Part shown: positions 21,822 to 33,251 of the stretch, in pieces | Layout: every line of letters starts with the position of its first letter | Numbering within the stretch: the stretch's first letter is position 1 | Made by a program: the position numbers and the translations under genes | Source: Catonia carolina | Lineage: Eukaryota > Arthropoda > Insecta > Hemiptera > Achilidae | Assembly (NCBI GenBank): GCA_035578175.1 | Contig: JAQMRL010000021.1 | Span: forward strand, 2,428,323-2,492,322 | Length of the DNA: 64,000 bases | Reading direction: 5' to 3' | The notes under the pieces: model-generated | The model's database searches: none | Told to the model about the DNA's origin: nothing | Seen by the model: the letters and a program-made list of their open reading frames with translations, nothing else

Positions 21822-22636
21822 CGTGCGCGCAAGTGTGTGTGTGTGTGTGCGCGCGCGCGCGTGTGTGTGAACAGAATATCTCAAGAACGAAGCATCGTAC
21901 GAACTTCAAACTTGAAACTTAAGTTACATACTACTACCGGACCCGACACGAACATTTTCATCAAAATCGGTCAACCGGAAGTAGTAGTTTATTCGTGTAA
22001 TGTTTTACTTTTTTGCGATTTTCTCAAAAACTGGTCATACGATTTTTTTTAAAATCGCCGGTTTACTCAATTTTTTATTCTCTACAAGATAGGGTAGGCA
22101 TCATGTGTGCTGAAATTCTTGGTGAGAGTGTTTATCGTAAAAACGTTGTTTTTTTAAGATTAGGGCTTTAATATGCATTTCAGCGCAAACTTTATATAAG
22201 TTGTAGAGAATTTAAAATCCTACAACTTTTATTTCAAACATTTTGTTATATAACGCTTAGTTTAGCGGTATTTAGCGATTTTCTGTTTTTTTCTCACGAA
22301 AACGTGTGAAAATCGATTTTTTTAAGATTTCGGCCTTAGTATGCATTTTACGACATAAGTGTATATCATAAAATTTATGGCAAATTAAAAGATGTACAAC
22401 TTTTCTTTAAAGCATTTTTCTCTACAGAGCCTAGTTCAGCGTGAAAGAGTGGTTTTCCGTATTTTTAGGCCAAACTGAGGTTGATTTTCATTTTGCATGT
22501 TTCTCTCATGATTGAAATAAGGTTATGTTTTTGAGGTTAGTTTTTTATTTATTTCTAATGTTTTATTACTAACGTTAGTTTTATTTTTAATTATTTGCAC
22601 TGGCAAGAGAAAGTTGTGTGAGTGTTTACACCAGAT
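21643..22636 (+). mobile_element. HINE copy, full length, long GT/CG tract
   Basis: Perfect 5' 13-mer at 21643-21655. The tract at 21777-21867 switches among GT, CG and GC runs. Perfect 3' 13-mer; the hairpin lost one base (TTTACACC). Confidence 0.92.
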
Positions 22637-22983
22637 TTTTATAATATAAACTTTTAATAATATTGTAGCCCTAAATTAATTTCCTTTTTTCTTAGTAAAT
22701 TCTCATGACTTCTTTCAATGTAATATTTACAAAATATAAAGTATGGTATTGTGAAAAATAAATATACGTACCCAAATATATACTCACAACTTCCACAAGC
22801 CAAAAAAAATTATATTAACCATTTTCCGCTTTTTAAACTCGATATTAGATTTGTTTAATTTTTATTAAATCTTGACTTTATAAATATAAAGGAAAGGAAA
22901 GTATTGTTTTTACGTAAATCTGGTGTGTAACACCCACACAACTTTCTCTTGCCCATGTAAATACTGTATAATATAACCTATGT
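22637..22983 (+). repeat. HINE-flanking direct repeat, right copy (no SINE)
   Basis: Starts at the base after CAGAT and matches 20899-21642 minus its SINE, ending AATATAACCTATG. The two copies fit the HINE borders exactly. Confidence 0.9.
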
Positions 22984-23073
22984 TGAATGTACTGTATAAA
23001 CAGATGAAGTACGGTATCGGGAAAAATCAATATACGTATCCGAATAGATACTCAAACTTCCACTAACGAAAAA

Positions 23074-23951
23074 ATCTGGTGTGAAACACACACAACTTTC
23101 TCTTGCAAATGCAAATAATTTAAACAATATAACCTAACATTAGTAATAAAACATTAGAAATAAACAAAAAACTAACCTCAATAAACATAACCTAATTTTA
23201 ATCATGAGTGAAAGACACAACATGAAAATCGACCTCAGTTTGGCTTAAAAATACGAAAAATCACTCTTTCACGCTAAACTAGGTTCTGTAGAGAAAGAAA
23301 TGCTTAAAATAAAAGTTGTAGATCTTTAAATTTCCTATAAACTTTATTATATACACTTTTGTCGTAAAATATAAGTTATCCTAAGGCCGAAATCTAAAAA
23401 AAACGATTTTTCACACGTTTTCGTGAGAAAAAAAACATAAACTCGCTAATTACCGCTGAACAAAAAAAATCACGTTATACAAAAAAAAAGTTCGAAATAA
23501 AAGTTGTAGGATTTTAAATTCTCTACATATTTTATTATAGAAATTTTTGCGTTAAAATGCATATTGAAACTGTAATCTTAAAAAAAAAATTTTTACGTGA
23601 AAACAGCCTTACCAAGAATTTCAGCAAACATGTCGCCTACCCTATCTTGTAGAGAATAAAAACTTTAGTAAAAAAGGCAATTTAAAAAAATATATCGTAG
23701 AACCAGTTTTTGAGAAATTGCAAAAAAGTTTAAAATTATACGAATAAACTACTACTCCCGGTCGAACGAATTTGATGAAAATGTTCGTGCCAGATCCGGT
23801 CTAACTTACGTTTTCCGCTAAAAACATTTTTTTTTGGGTTCAGGGGGTCTGAAAACGTGTAGATCCGGTGAAATTTCGGTTTCAAAAAATCGACATGAAA
23901 ACAATACTTTCTTTCCTAAATACATTATATTCATATAGGCAAAAGAAAGTA
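23074..23951 (-). mobile_element. HINE copy without microsatellite
   Basis: 3' end ATCTGGTGTGAAACACAC; 5' end GGCAAAAGAAAGT. The GT/CA region and part of the adjoining block are deleted (CTTACGTTTTCCGCTAAAAA). Confidence 0.85.
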
Positions 23952-24548
23952 ATAATTTTAAACTTTTACAAAAAAATTCCTGATCGATTTAATACCATTT
24001 GGTATTAAATTGGTTTTAAGCCAACAAGCTAGACCGTTGGCGTAGTGGTTAACGCTGGCTTCTACATCGGGGTCCAGGTTCAATTCTCGGTCAGGTCTGG
24101 CATTTTTCATCACTCATTTTCATATATCTTAATCTTAAAATATAATACAATAAAATTTTTCAAAATAATAAAATATTATACAGCACTAAGCCTACCATAT
24201 TTCTAAAAAATAAATATTATACCAATTTTTTTAACTTCTTAATTTTCCACAAAAGACTTACTTCATGTGATTTTGAATTAAAATTAAAATTAATTTCACC
24301 CAGCAATATTAAAATCAATTTTTATATTTTCATAAAAAAAGCAAGTGTAGTTTTATGAATAATTTTAATAAATTTATTTATTTATTTATTTACAATATAT
24401 TATTATTTAAATTTAAAATAACAAAATAACTTAATTTAAATTGAAATAATATTACTGTGGCATCCTTTAGCCAGCTTTTTTAATAAAAACAAAAACAAAA
24501 ACATTTTGTACTATTTGAAATTTTTAAAATATTATTTTATAAAGTATC
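23952..24548. other. AT-rich spacer with a tRNA-like sequence
   Basis: Very AT-rich, with (TTTA)n near 24370-24390. The only structured part is the tRNA-like stretch at 24029-24103. Confidence 0.5.
24029..24103 (+). repeat. tRNA-like sequence, probably a SINE head
   Basis: GACCGTTGGCGTAGTGGTTA contains an A-box-like element, and CCAGGTTCAATTCTC a B box, with spacing close to tRNA. The 3' half (CGGTCAGGTCTGGCA) does not close a standard 7-bp acceptor stem, so a functional tRNA is unlikely. Confidence 0.5.
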
Positions 24549-24858
24549 ATGGTCAGCCAATTAAATGACTGAATCATTTAAGAACAGAAGAGGTAGAGGT
24601 GTAAAAGACACTAATCAGAGTTGTCTCCTCTGAAAGTAATGAATTTCATTATACAGCCAGACCCTGTGGTGAATGAAGTGAAGGTGTCATTTACGGAGTG
24701 GAGGGTATATGCTTTTCAGAGGGCCCGGCATGCTGATAAGCGTACTTTTCCACTCAGTGAGGAAGGCAATGGTAAACCACCTCACTCCTCGTTTTACTTA
24801 GAAAAACCTCTACAGGTTCAAACCAGCCTTTTGGCTGATGACCTAAACAACAACAAAG
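24549..24858 (+). repeat. SINE-A, head-truncated
   Basis: Starts ATGGTCAGCCAATTAAATG and ends CCTAAACAACAACAAA. It keeps the shared open frame (24621-24878). Confidence 0.88.
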
Positions 24859-25660
24859 TATCATGTAGGATCAGATGACCTTTACGCAGTGAGACATAAC
24901 TGACGTAACTGATATGTTGAGACATAACTACTGGAATTAAAGAAACAATTAATTTTCCAAAAAAATTTCCTTGAAATTACTTTCAGTACTAATATCGGAA
25001 AAGAACACTCTGACTGAGATAATAGAACAACTGAGTAACAGGGTGAATGTCATAATGTCCTACAAACATTCTTTATATCATCATACTCCATCGTCTACAT
25101 TAGCAGAAATTGCGAAACAGTCAGACGTAAAACACAAAAAAAACCTACTAAAAATACAATATTAATTTTTCAGTGTCGGTGGAAAAAAATTTAACGATTT
25201 TATATCTATTTCAAGAAGTTGTAATTATATCGTAAGTTGTTCTAATTATAGTAAAGTTCTTTTGAACAAATTATTTTATTATTTCCTGAAAAGCACGTTT
25301 TTCTTTTGTATCATTTATTAATTATTTTATTAATCCATTAGGAATGAAGAAACCAAAGTTAGATTGGCTATAAAATAATATCTAATTAAACGTTTTATGG
25401 CAGATAATTATTACATTTATAGTTTAATCTAATACCTATTTAGGCACGATCGTACGTACGTAGGTTAGGTTCTTCAATTTATTTTGAAGATAACTAAATT
25501 TACGACTGCAATTGTAATCATGTGTAGTGGATTTACAATTTAGATTACTTAATTACAAGATTACGATTTATTTTTTTATTTTCGGCTTAATTAAACGAAG
25601 ATATTTCTCGCGTAGTCTGGTAGCGCATCTGTAGCCTATATGTAATTTATTACATAAAAA
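24859..25660. other. Non-coding spacer
   Basis: AT-rich, no gene recognised. Holds only a SINE-T tail fragment at 25085-25147. Confidence 0.45.
25085..25147 (+). repeat. SINE-T 3' fragment
   Basis: TACATTAGCAGAAATTGCG through GTCAGACGTAAAACAC and a short A-run matches the 3' end of the SINE-T at 36878-37049. Confidence 0.7.
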
Positions 25661-26600
25661 TCTGGTGTGAAACACTCACACGACTTTCTCTTGCCAATGC
25701 AAATAATTAATAATAAACCTAACATTATTAATAAAATATTAGAAATAAACAAAAAAACTAACCTCAAAAAACATTAGTGAAATACGCAAAATTAAAATCG
25801 ACCTCAGTTTGGCTTAAAAATGCGGAAAATCGCTCCTACACGCTAAACTAGGCACTGTACAAAAAAAAGCTTTAAATAAAAGTTGTAGATCTTCTAATTT
25901 CCTACAAATTTTATGATACACACTTTTGTCGTAAAATGCATTCTAAGGCCGAAATCTTCAAAAAAATCGATTTTTCACACGTTTTCGTGAGAAAAAAACA
26001 GAAAATCGCTAATTACCGCTAAACTAAGCGTTATACAAAAAAAATGTTTGAAATAAAAGTTGTAGGTTTATAAATTCTCTACAACTTTTATTATATAATG
26101 TTTTGCGCTTAAATGCATATTAAAGCCGCAATCTTAAAAAGAAAATGTTTTTACGTAAAAACAGCCTGACCAAGAATTTCAGCAAACATGGCGCCTACCC
26201 AATACGCACTCTGATATGTGGAGTAAATGAGGCGATTTTAAAAAAAATCGTAGGACCAGTTTTTGAGAAAATCGCAAAAAGTGAAAAATTACACGAATAA
26301 ACTACTACTTCCGGTTGACCGATTTTGATGAAAATGTTCGTGTCGGGTCCGGTAGTGGTATGTAACTTAAGTTTCAAGTTTCAAGTTCGTACAATGTTCC
26401 GTTCTTGAGATATTCTGTTCACACACACACACACACACACACACAGAGAGAGACACACACACACAGACCAATCGCTAAAAACATGTTTTTTGGGTTCAGG
26501 GGGTCTGAAAACGTATAGATCCGGTGGAAACTCGATTTCGAAAAATCGACATGAAAACAATACTTTCCTTCCTATATATTCATATAGGCAAGAGAAAGTA
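25661..26600 (-). mobile_element. HINE copy, full length
   Basis: 3' end ATCTGGTGTGAAACACTCAC and 5' end GGCAAGAGAAAGT are both perfect. The CA tract near 26420-26464 is interrupted by GAGAGAGA. Confidence 0.92.
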
Positions 26601-26631
26601 AAAACTAATTAGTGACTCTGTAACAATAAAA

Positions 26632-27815
26632 ATCTAGTGTGAAACACTCACACAACTTTCGCTTGCCAATGCAAATAATTTAAACAATATAACTTAACAT
26701 TCTGCCCATAACAGACAGGTGGAGTGTCAAATTATTTACACTCAATCTGTTCGTTGCCGGGCTAAAATAAATAGTTCTGTTTCTTATCACATGGTTAGCC
26801 AATTAAATGACTGAATCATTTAAGAACAGAAGATGTAGAGGTGTAAAAGACACTAATCAGAGTTATCTTCTCTGAAAGTAATGAATTTCATTGTACAGCC
26901 AGACCCTGTGGTGAATGAAGTGAAGTTGTTATTAACAGAGTGGAAAATATGTGCTTTTCAGAGGGCCCGGCATGCTGATAAGCGTACTTTTCCACTCAGT
27001 GATGAAGGCAAAGGTAAACCACCTCACTCCTCGTTTTACTTAGTAAAACGTCTAGAGGTTCAAACCAGCCTACAGGCTGATCACCTACATTACAACAACT
27101 TAACATTAGTAATAAAACATTAAAAATAAACAAAAAATTAACCTCAATAAACATAACCTAATTTAAACACGAGTGAAAGACGCAAAATGAAAATCGACTT
27201 CAGTTTGGCTTAAAAATCACTCTTTCACGCTATACAAGGCTCTGTAGAGACAAATGCTCTATATAAAAATTACAGAGCTTTTAATTTCCTATAAATTATT
27301 GATATTGATTATACAAACTTTTGTCGGAAAATGCATACTAAGGCCGAAATCTTAAAAAAACAGAAAATTGCTAATTACCGCTAAACAAAGCGTTGTACAA
27401 AAAAATGTTTGAAAAAAGTCGTAGGATTTTAAATTTTCTACAACTTTTATTACATAATTTTTTGCGCTAAAATGCATATTAAAGCCGTAATCTTAAAAAA
27501 AAAAACAATTTTTTACGTGAAAACAGCCTCACCAAGAATTTCAGCAAACATGGCGCCTACCCTATCTTGTAGAGCATAAAAAATTTAACAATCCAGGCAA
27601 TTTTAAAAAAAATCGTAAGTCCAGTTTTTGAGAAAATAGAATAAAGTGAAAAATAACACGAAGAAACTACTACTTCCGGTTGACCGATTTTGATGATGAA
27701 AATGTTCGCGTCAGGTCCGGTAGTGGTATGTAATTTAAGTTTCAAGTTTCAAGCTCGTACAATGTTCCGTTCTTAAGATATTCTGTTCACTCACACACAC
27801 ACACGCGCGCGCACG

Positions 27816-27856
<41 letters not shown>

Positions 27857-28013
27857 CATTCGCAAAAAACATGGTTTGGTTTTTTACACATTTGGTTTTT
27901 AACATTTTTTTGGTTTAGGGGGTCTGAAAACGTGTATATCTAATGAAAACTCGATTTCGAAAATCAACATGAAAACAATACATTTCTTCCTATATATTCA
28001 TACAGAGAAGAAA
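26632..28013 (-). mobile_element. HINE copy split by a SINE-A
   Basis: 3' end ATCTAGTGTGAAACACTC (one change). The body is interrupted at 26702-27096. The CA/CG tract lies at 27790-27852 and the 5' end is eroded near 28013. It lies 31 bp from the previous copy in the same orientation. Confidence 0.88.
26702..27096 (+). repeat. SINE-A, full length with 11-bp target duplication
   Basis: AACTTAACATT at 26691-26701 and 27097-27107. Head CTGCCCATAACAGACAGG, tail ACATTACAAC. This copy defines both SINE-A ends. Confidence 0.93.
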
Positions 28014-28082
28014 AAAGAAAGGAAAACTAGCATGAACAGAATCGAACCCGGAACCCGGTAAAATCTTATTCTAAATAATAAA

Positions 28083-28218
28083 ATAAAATAAGGTAGGTCT
28101 TTCATTTACAAATTACAAAAACGTTATAATCATCCTTTCAGTAGCATTAATTCGTGACTACCTGTAGTTTATTCCAGTCAATGAAAATATCAAACGCGTA
28201 TGTAAAAAACAAAAAAAA
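28083..28218. repeat. HINE-flanking direct repeat, left copy
   Basis: AATAAAATAAGGTAGGTCTT through ATGAAAATATCAAACGCG. It recurs at 29151-29293 directly beyond the HINE between them. Confidence 0.85.
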
Positions 28219-29150
28219 ATCTGGCGTCAAACACCAACAAACTTTCTCTTGCCAGTGCAAATAATGACCAATATAACCTAACATTAGCAATAAAACATTA
28301 GAAATAAACAAAAAACTAACCTCAAAAAACATAACCTTATTTTAATCATGAGTGAAAGACGCAACATGAAAATCGACCTCAGTTTGGCTTAAAATTACAG
28401 AAAATCACTCTTTCACGCTTAACTAGGATCTTTAGAGAAAAACGCTCGAAATACTAGTTTTAAATCTTTTAATTTCCTATAAATTTGATTATAGCCTACA
28501 CTTTTGTCGTGAAATGCATCTAAGGCCGAAATCTTTAAAAAAAATTATTTTTCACACGTTTTCGTGAGAAAAAAAATAAAGAAAAAGCTTTTTACCGCTA
28601 ACTAAGCGTCACACCAAAAAATGTTTGAAATAAAAGTTGTAGGATTTTAAATTTTCTACATTTTTTATTATATACATTTTTGCCTAAAATGCAAATTAAA
28701 GCCGTAATCTTAAAAAAACATTTGTTTACGTGAAAACAGCCTCACCAAGAATTTCAGCAAACATGGTGCCTACCCTATCTTGTAGAGCATAAACAATTTA
28801 GTAAACCACGCGATTTTTAAAAAAATCGTAAAACCAGTTTTTGAGAAAATCGCAAAACGTGAAAAATGATACGAATAAACTACTACTTTCGGTTAACCGA
28901 TTTTGATGAAAATGTTCGTGTCGGGTCCGGTAGTGGTATGTACGTAACTTAAGTTTCAAGTTTCAAGTTCGTACGATGTTCCGTTCTTGAGATATTCTGT
29001 ATACACACACACATACACAGACCAATCGATAAAAACATGTTTTTTGGTTTCAGGGGGTCTGAAAACGTGCAGATCAGGTGAAAACTCGATTTCGGAAAAT
29101 CGAGATGAAAACAATACTTTCCTTTCTATATATTCATACAGGCAAGAGAA
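28219..29150 (-). mobile_element. HINE copy, full length
   Basis: 3' end ATCTGGCGTCAAACACC is mutated. The body is complete, the CA tract very short, and the 5' end is GGCAAGAGAA with the last bases lost. Confidence 0.88.
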
Positions 29151-29293
29151 TTAATAAGGTATGTCTTTTATTTTCAAATTACTAAAACGTTATAATCATC
29201 TTTTCAGTAGCATTACGTGTCGTGACTATACGTAGTTTAATCCAGTCAATGAAAATATCAAACCCGCATAATATAACGAAACAAAAAAAAAAC
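29151..29293. repeat. HINE-flanking direct repeat, right copy
   Basis: TTAATAAGGTATGTCTTTTA through AATATCAAACCCGCATA, about 85-90 percent like 28083-28218 by eye. Confidence 0.85.
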
Positions 29294-29954
29294 GAATAAA
29301 ATATTTAGTGAACGTTATCCGTGGCCAACCGAAAGTATTTTTTAAGTAAGATCTAGAAAGAAGTTATGGCATATTTTATGATGGTTAAAGAGTAAGCCAA
29401 GGTGTTCCGTAGTGTTCAGACATCGTTCTCTTAATTGTGGGAACCGACGGAGGAGTAACACTGGACTAAAGTCACGAGTCTCAATATAAAAAACAAAAAG
29501 AAACACGAAAGAAGTAAAAGAAGAAAGCTTAGTAAAACGCAGTAACAACAAAGAGAAAGAAAGAAAGAAGAATAAGAAAATAAAAGGATAAGGTAAGGCA
29601 TGAGTGTTTGTTAGTGTGTGTGTGTGTGTTGGTTAGAAAAGGCGACAAGACGTCTTCATAGAACTAAGAATATTGTTAACCGCTTACAACTTCTTCAGCC
29701 AGCGCAGCTAAAAGCAAAGAGGTTATAAAACCGGAGAAGTAAAAGGTTGAAGAAGAAAAACGATTCTAGATTCAAAGCAGGTACTACTTACTAGTACTGT
29801 ACTGTACTACAACAGAATGAAAGCGATATTTTCATATCTTTTTTAGTTTCAAAGTAATCCGATAAACAACCTTTTTCTAAACTACTTATATTATCAACTC
29901 AAAAGATGGTGGCAACTTAGAAATAAACAGCCGACTTCAGTATTTGTATTTGTT
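29294..29954. other. Non-coding, purine-rich spacer
   Basis: Contains AAAGAAAGAAAGAAG-type purine runs near 29550 and a short GT run near 29617. The minus-strand open frame at 29342-29551 is not recognised. Confidence 0.4.
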
Positions 29955-29964
29955 ATATTTAATT

Positions 29965-30363
29965 TCTGCCCATAACAGACAGGTAGAGTGTCAAATTATT
30001 TACACTCAATCTGTTAGTTGCAGGGCTAAAATAAATAGTTATGTTTCTTGTCACATGGTCAGCCAATTAAATGACTGAATAATTTAAGAACAGAAGAGGT
30101 AGAGGTGTAAAAGACACTAATCAGAGTTATCTCGTCTGAAAGTAATGAATTTCATTATACAGCCAGACCCTGTGGTGAATGAAGTGAAGGTGTCATTTGC
30201 AGAGTGGAAAATATATGCTTTTCAGAGGGCCCGGCATGCTGGTAAGTGTACTTTTCCATTCAGTGAGGAAGGCAATGGTAAACCACCTCACTCCTCGATT
30301 TACTTAGTAAAACCTCTACAGGTTCAAACCAGCCTTTCGGCTGATAACCTAAACAACAACAAC
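29965..30363 (+). repeat. SINE-A, full length with 10-bp target duplication
   Basis: ATATTTAATT at 29955-29964 and 30364-30373, then the end of a mariner derivative at 30375. Tail (AAC)3. Confidence 0.93.
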
Positions 30364-30374
30364 ATATTTAATTA

Positions 30375-31430
30375 CGAGGTGTGGCTATTAAATAACGAGA
30401 CTGGCGTAAAAAAATTTATTTTAATTTTATACATAATCACTTAATGTCACGTTCAATATACACTCCTTCCAGGGGCGGTTCCAGGGCTGATTTTCGGGGG
30501 GGGGGGGGCTATCTTGTTTTTATGTAGCTCTTACTATATAATTTGTAATACATAGGAATTGAGTCTTTGAAAAGTCATCTTTTATGCTGTATTGCTGTAA
30601 CCACAATTTTAATTCATAGAGAAATTTTCAAGGTGCTGACTGGATGCGAGTGGCTTTTGACTACTGACACTGATTGTTATCTTAATACTATTTAAAAATA
30701 GATACTTTCTGTTTCACTCATTTTTATACTAAAATAATTATTGTTAATTGATTGGTACGAGTATTGGGATTCAGTTTTGTTAGAAATAATAGCTTATAGA
30801 AAATATTAAACTAAGTTTTCCTAGTATTTCAGGGGGGGCCATGGCCCCCATGGCCCCTTCCCTGAAACCGCCCCTGACTCCTCTATCCGTACAACGCTCC
30901 ATGCGAATTTTCCATTGTTGCAAACAGTGCTGGAAGTCATCTTTTGTCAGCTTCTTCAGGGCACGTGCCGCTTAAAAATGTTTAAAATGAGGCTCGCAAG
31001 AATGTTTGTACTGACACTTTGTACGCGATTGATAATGACCCAAATTTTTAGTAAACGATAATAACATGTTATGTAACGTGGTTTTTTACTTATGATCCGG
31101 AAACGAAGCGCCAATCCATGCACTGGAAGAGCCGAACTTCACCGAGAGCCAAAAAAGCTCGAATGAGCTAGTCAAAATTTAAAGCAATGATGATTGTTTT
31201 TTTTTATATCCATGGGATTGTGTACCTTCACTGGGTTCCTGAAGGTCAAACAATTAATCAATATTACTACCTTGAGGTACTTTTTAAACTACGTCAAAGA
31301 GTAAGGAAAAACGCCTCGAAATGTGGAAGGACAAATCATGGGTTCTCCACCAAGACAATACGCCAGCTCATTGCGCGTTATCTGTCACGAGGTTCCGAAG
31401 AACGTATTTTAATATTGTAATGATGTTGTT
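30375..31430. mobile_element. Rearranged mariner derivative, copy 1 (inverted chimera)
   Basis: Starts with the mariner end CGAGGTGTGGCTATTAAATA. Up to about 30975 the transposase C-terminus is on the minus strand (reading KLTKDDFQHCLQQWKIRMER). From about 30985 the middle of the transposase is on the plus strand (DTLYAIDNDPNF, TYDPETKRQSMHWKSRTSPR, SWVLHQDNTPAHC). The two parts are therefore joined in inverted order. A hAT element is inserted at 30470-30876. No inverted second end was found. Confidence 0.75.
30470..30876. mobile_element. hAT-type non-autonomous element (407 bp)
   Basis: Terminal inverted repeats CAGGGGCGGTTCCAGGG and CCCTGAAACCGCCCCTG (one mismatch). 8-bp target duplication ACTCCTTC / ACTCCTCT at 30462-30469 and 30877-30884. 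Both ends are C/G-rich, with a run of about 13 G near 30498. No transposase. Confidence 0.88.
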
Positions 31431-31436
31431 TAAGTA

Positions 31437-31482
31437 TAATCTGCCGAAAGGCTGGTTTGAATCTTTAGAGGCTTTACTAAGT
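31437..31482 (-). repeat. SINE-A tail fragment
   Basis: CTGCCGAAAGGCTGGTTTGA through GGCTTTACTAAGT, lying between the two mariner chimeras. Confidence 0.7.
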
Positions 31483-31491
31483 GGAAATGTA

Positions 31492-31850
31492 CGAGGTGTA
31501 GCTATTAAATAACGAGACTGATGTTGTAAAAAAATTGTATTTTAATTTTATACATAATCACTTATTGTCACCTTCAATATTCACTACTTCTCTATCTGTA
31601 CAACGCTCCATGCGAATTTTCCATTGTTGGAAACAGTGCCGGAAGTCATTTGCTGTCAGCTCCTTCAGGACACGTGCCGCTCAAAAATGACCCAAATTTT
31701 TTGGAAACGACAATAACAGGTTATGTAACGTGGTTTTTTACTTATGATCCAGAAACGAAGCGCAAATCCATGCACTGAAAGAGCCGAACTTCACCGAGAG
31801 CCAAAAAAGCTCGAATGAGCAAGTCAAAATTTAAAACAATGATGATTGTG
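31492..31850. mobile_element. Rearranged mariner derivative, copy 2
   Basis: Same end (CGAGGTGTAGCTATTAAATA), same minus-strand C-terminus followed by plus-strand TYDPETKRKSMH, with a tighter junction (CGTGCCGCTCAAAAATGACC). Two copies with the same inverted join show that the rearranged form was itself propagated or duplicated. Confidence 0.75.
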
Positions 31851-32179
31851 GGTTGTGTGAACACTAAGACCCACAGTCTGAGTGTTTCACACAGACGTTT
31901 TTAGTTGTCACATCTTCTGGGATTATTCAATAACTCCTTTTCCTAAAGGAACTCTGCAGCATCGTCCTCCGTCCGAATATTATTATGTAACTACTAAATT
32001 CATCGTAGACTGACTATGCAGAGTTTGTTGTGAATTAACTGTGAAATCGGAGTGGTTGACATTACGCAGGAATATTGCTAGTCAGATTGGCGCGCTAAAC
32101 GCACGAGTGGAAGTTGTATAACCCTTCAGGGAATTTGGATTTGATAGTGGCATACAGAAAACGGAAAAGATCCTCTATA
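31851..32179. other. Unassigned spacer with an imperfect HINE 3' motif
   Basis: GAGTGTTTCACACAGACG near 31880 resembles the HINE 3' hairpin. The rest is not recognised. Confidence 0.4.
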
Positions 32180-32181
32180 TA

Positions 32182-33127
32182 CGAGGGTAAGTCAATTATT
32201 ATCCGTACTGTAATTATACAATTTTATTGTAATCAAATAGGAAACTTACAGGTACATAATTTTTCGACATAGTCCCCTTACTTTTCAACGCACTTGGTCC
32301 ATAGTTGATCAAGTTTCCAGATGCCCTCATAAAAGAAGGTTTTTGGTTGAGATGCGAGCCAGGAATGCACCACTTCTTTCAATGCTTTGTCCGAGGTAAA
32401 TCGACGGTCCCTTAATGCCTCTTTGAGTGGACCAAACAAGTTATAATCAGGAGCCAGATCGGGACTATATAGAGGATGAGCCAGTACTTCAAAATTGATT
32501 TTTGGAGCGTTTCAGCAGTGTGGGCAGCAGTATGCGAACGGGCGTTGTCGTGCAACAACACCTTTTGACAGCAGTCCTCGGAGTTTGCTTCGAATTGCAG
32601 GCTTTAGCTTTGCAGTAAGCACCTGACTGTAATATCCACTGTTTATTGTTGTGCCCCTTTCCTGATAATGTTCCAGTACTGGACCTTGTGAGTCCCAAAA
32701 AACCGTAAGCATCAGTTTTGCTGCGGAAGGTTGGGTCTTGAATTTTTTCTTGCACGGTGAATTTGGATGTTTCCATTCCATACTCTGCCGTTTACTCTCC
32801 GGCTCTTAATGATGGATCCATGTTTCGTCACCAGTAATGATCCTGTCTAAGAAGTTGTACCGAAAGTCTTCTATGAATTTCGGCCCAAGATACACCTTCC
32901 GACCACAAAAAACGGATCACTGAACGTTGCTCTTCTTTGGTGCAAATAGAAAGCGGAGCAGCCATGATTAACAGCATGACAGCGATAACGAAACTAACCT
33001 AGCAGCTTGAAACTTGCATACATATAACCACAAACAAACAAAAGATGCGTCATCAACGCAAAACGACAGTACTGCCAACATAAACAAAAATATAACTAAA
33101 TTGTGGATAATAATTGACTTACCCTCG
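32182..33127 (-). mobile_element. Mariner element, near full length (946 bp)
   Basis: Inverted ends CGAGGGTAAGTCAATTATTA, flanked by TA at 32180-32181 and 33128-33129. Further on, a 20-bp HINE 5' end (ATATAGGCAAGAGTGAGTA) shows that it landed at a HINE edge. Confidence 0.9.
32249..32965 (-). pseudogene. Mariner transposase, frameshifted (SETMAR-like type)
   Basis: Begins MAAPLSICTKEEQRSVIRFL at the ATG at 32965, a recognisable start of mariner transposases. A large part between the helix-turn-helix and HPNSPCKKKF is missing or scrambled, with stops at about 32800-32830. The central part reads KLMLTVFWDSQGPVLEHY and GTTINSGYYSQVL (32512-32781). After further frameshifts, the DNARSHTAAHT and SPDLAP regions with the second and third Asp can be read, and a C-terminus WTKCVEK-stop-GDYVEKLCT. 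Several lesions mean it is inactive, although the ends look intact. Confidence 0.85.
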
Positions 33128-33251
33128 TATTCATATAGGCAAGAGTGAGTAAAAAGTGTCAATAAATCAGATTCGAATCCGTAAAATCTAGATAAACGAG
33201 GTTTTACAGTATTTCGATATTTTGAGTATTCGATATAATGAGTATTTAAAC

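Noticed and set aside
24029..24103. Functional tRNA gene
   Set aside because: The A and B boxes are present but the acceptor stem does not close, so a SINE head is more likely.
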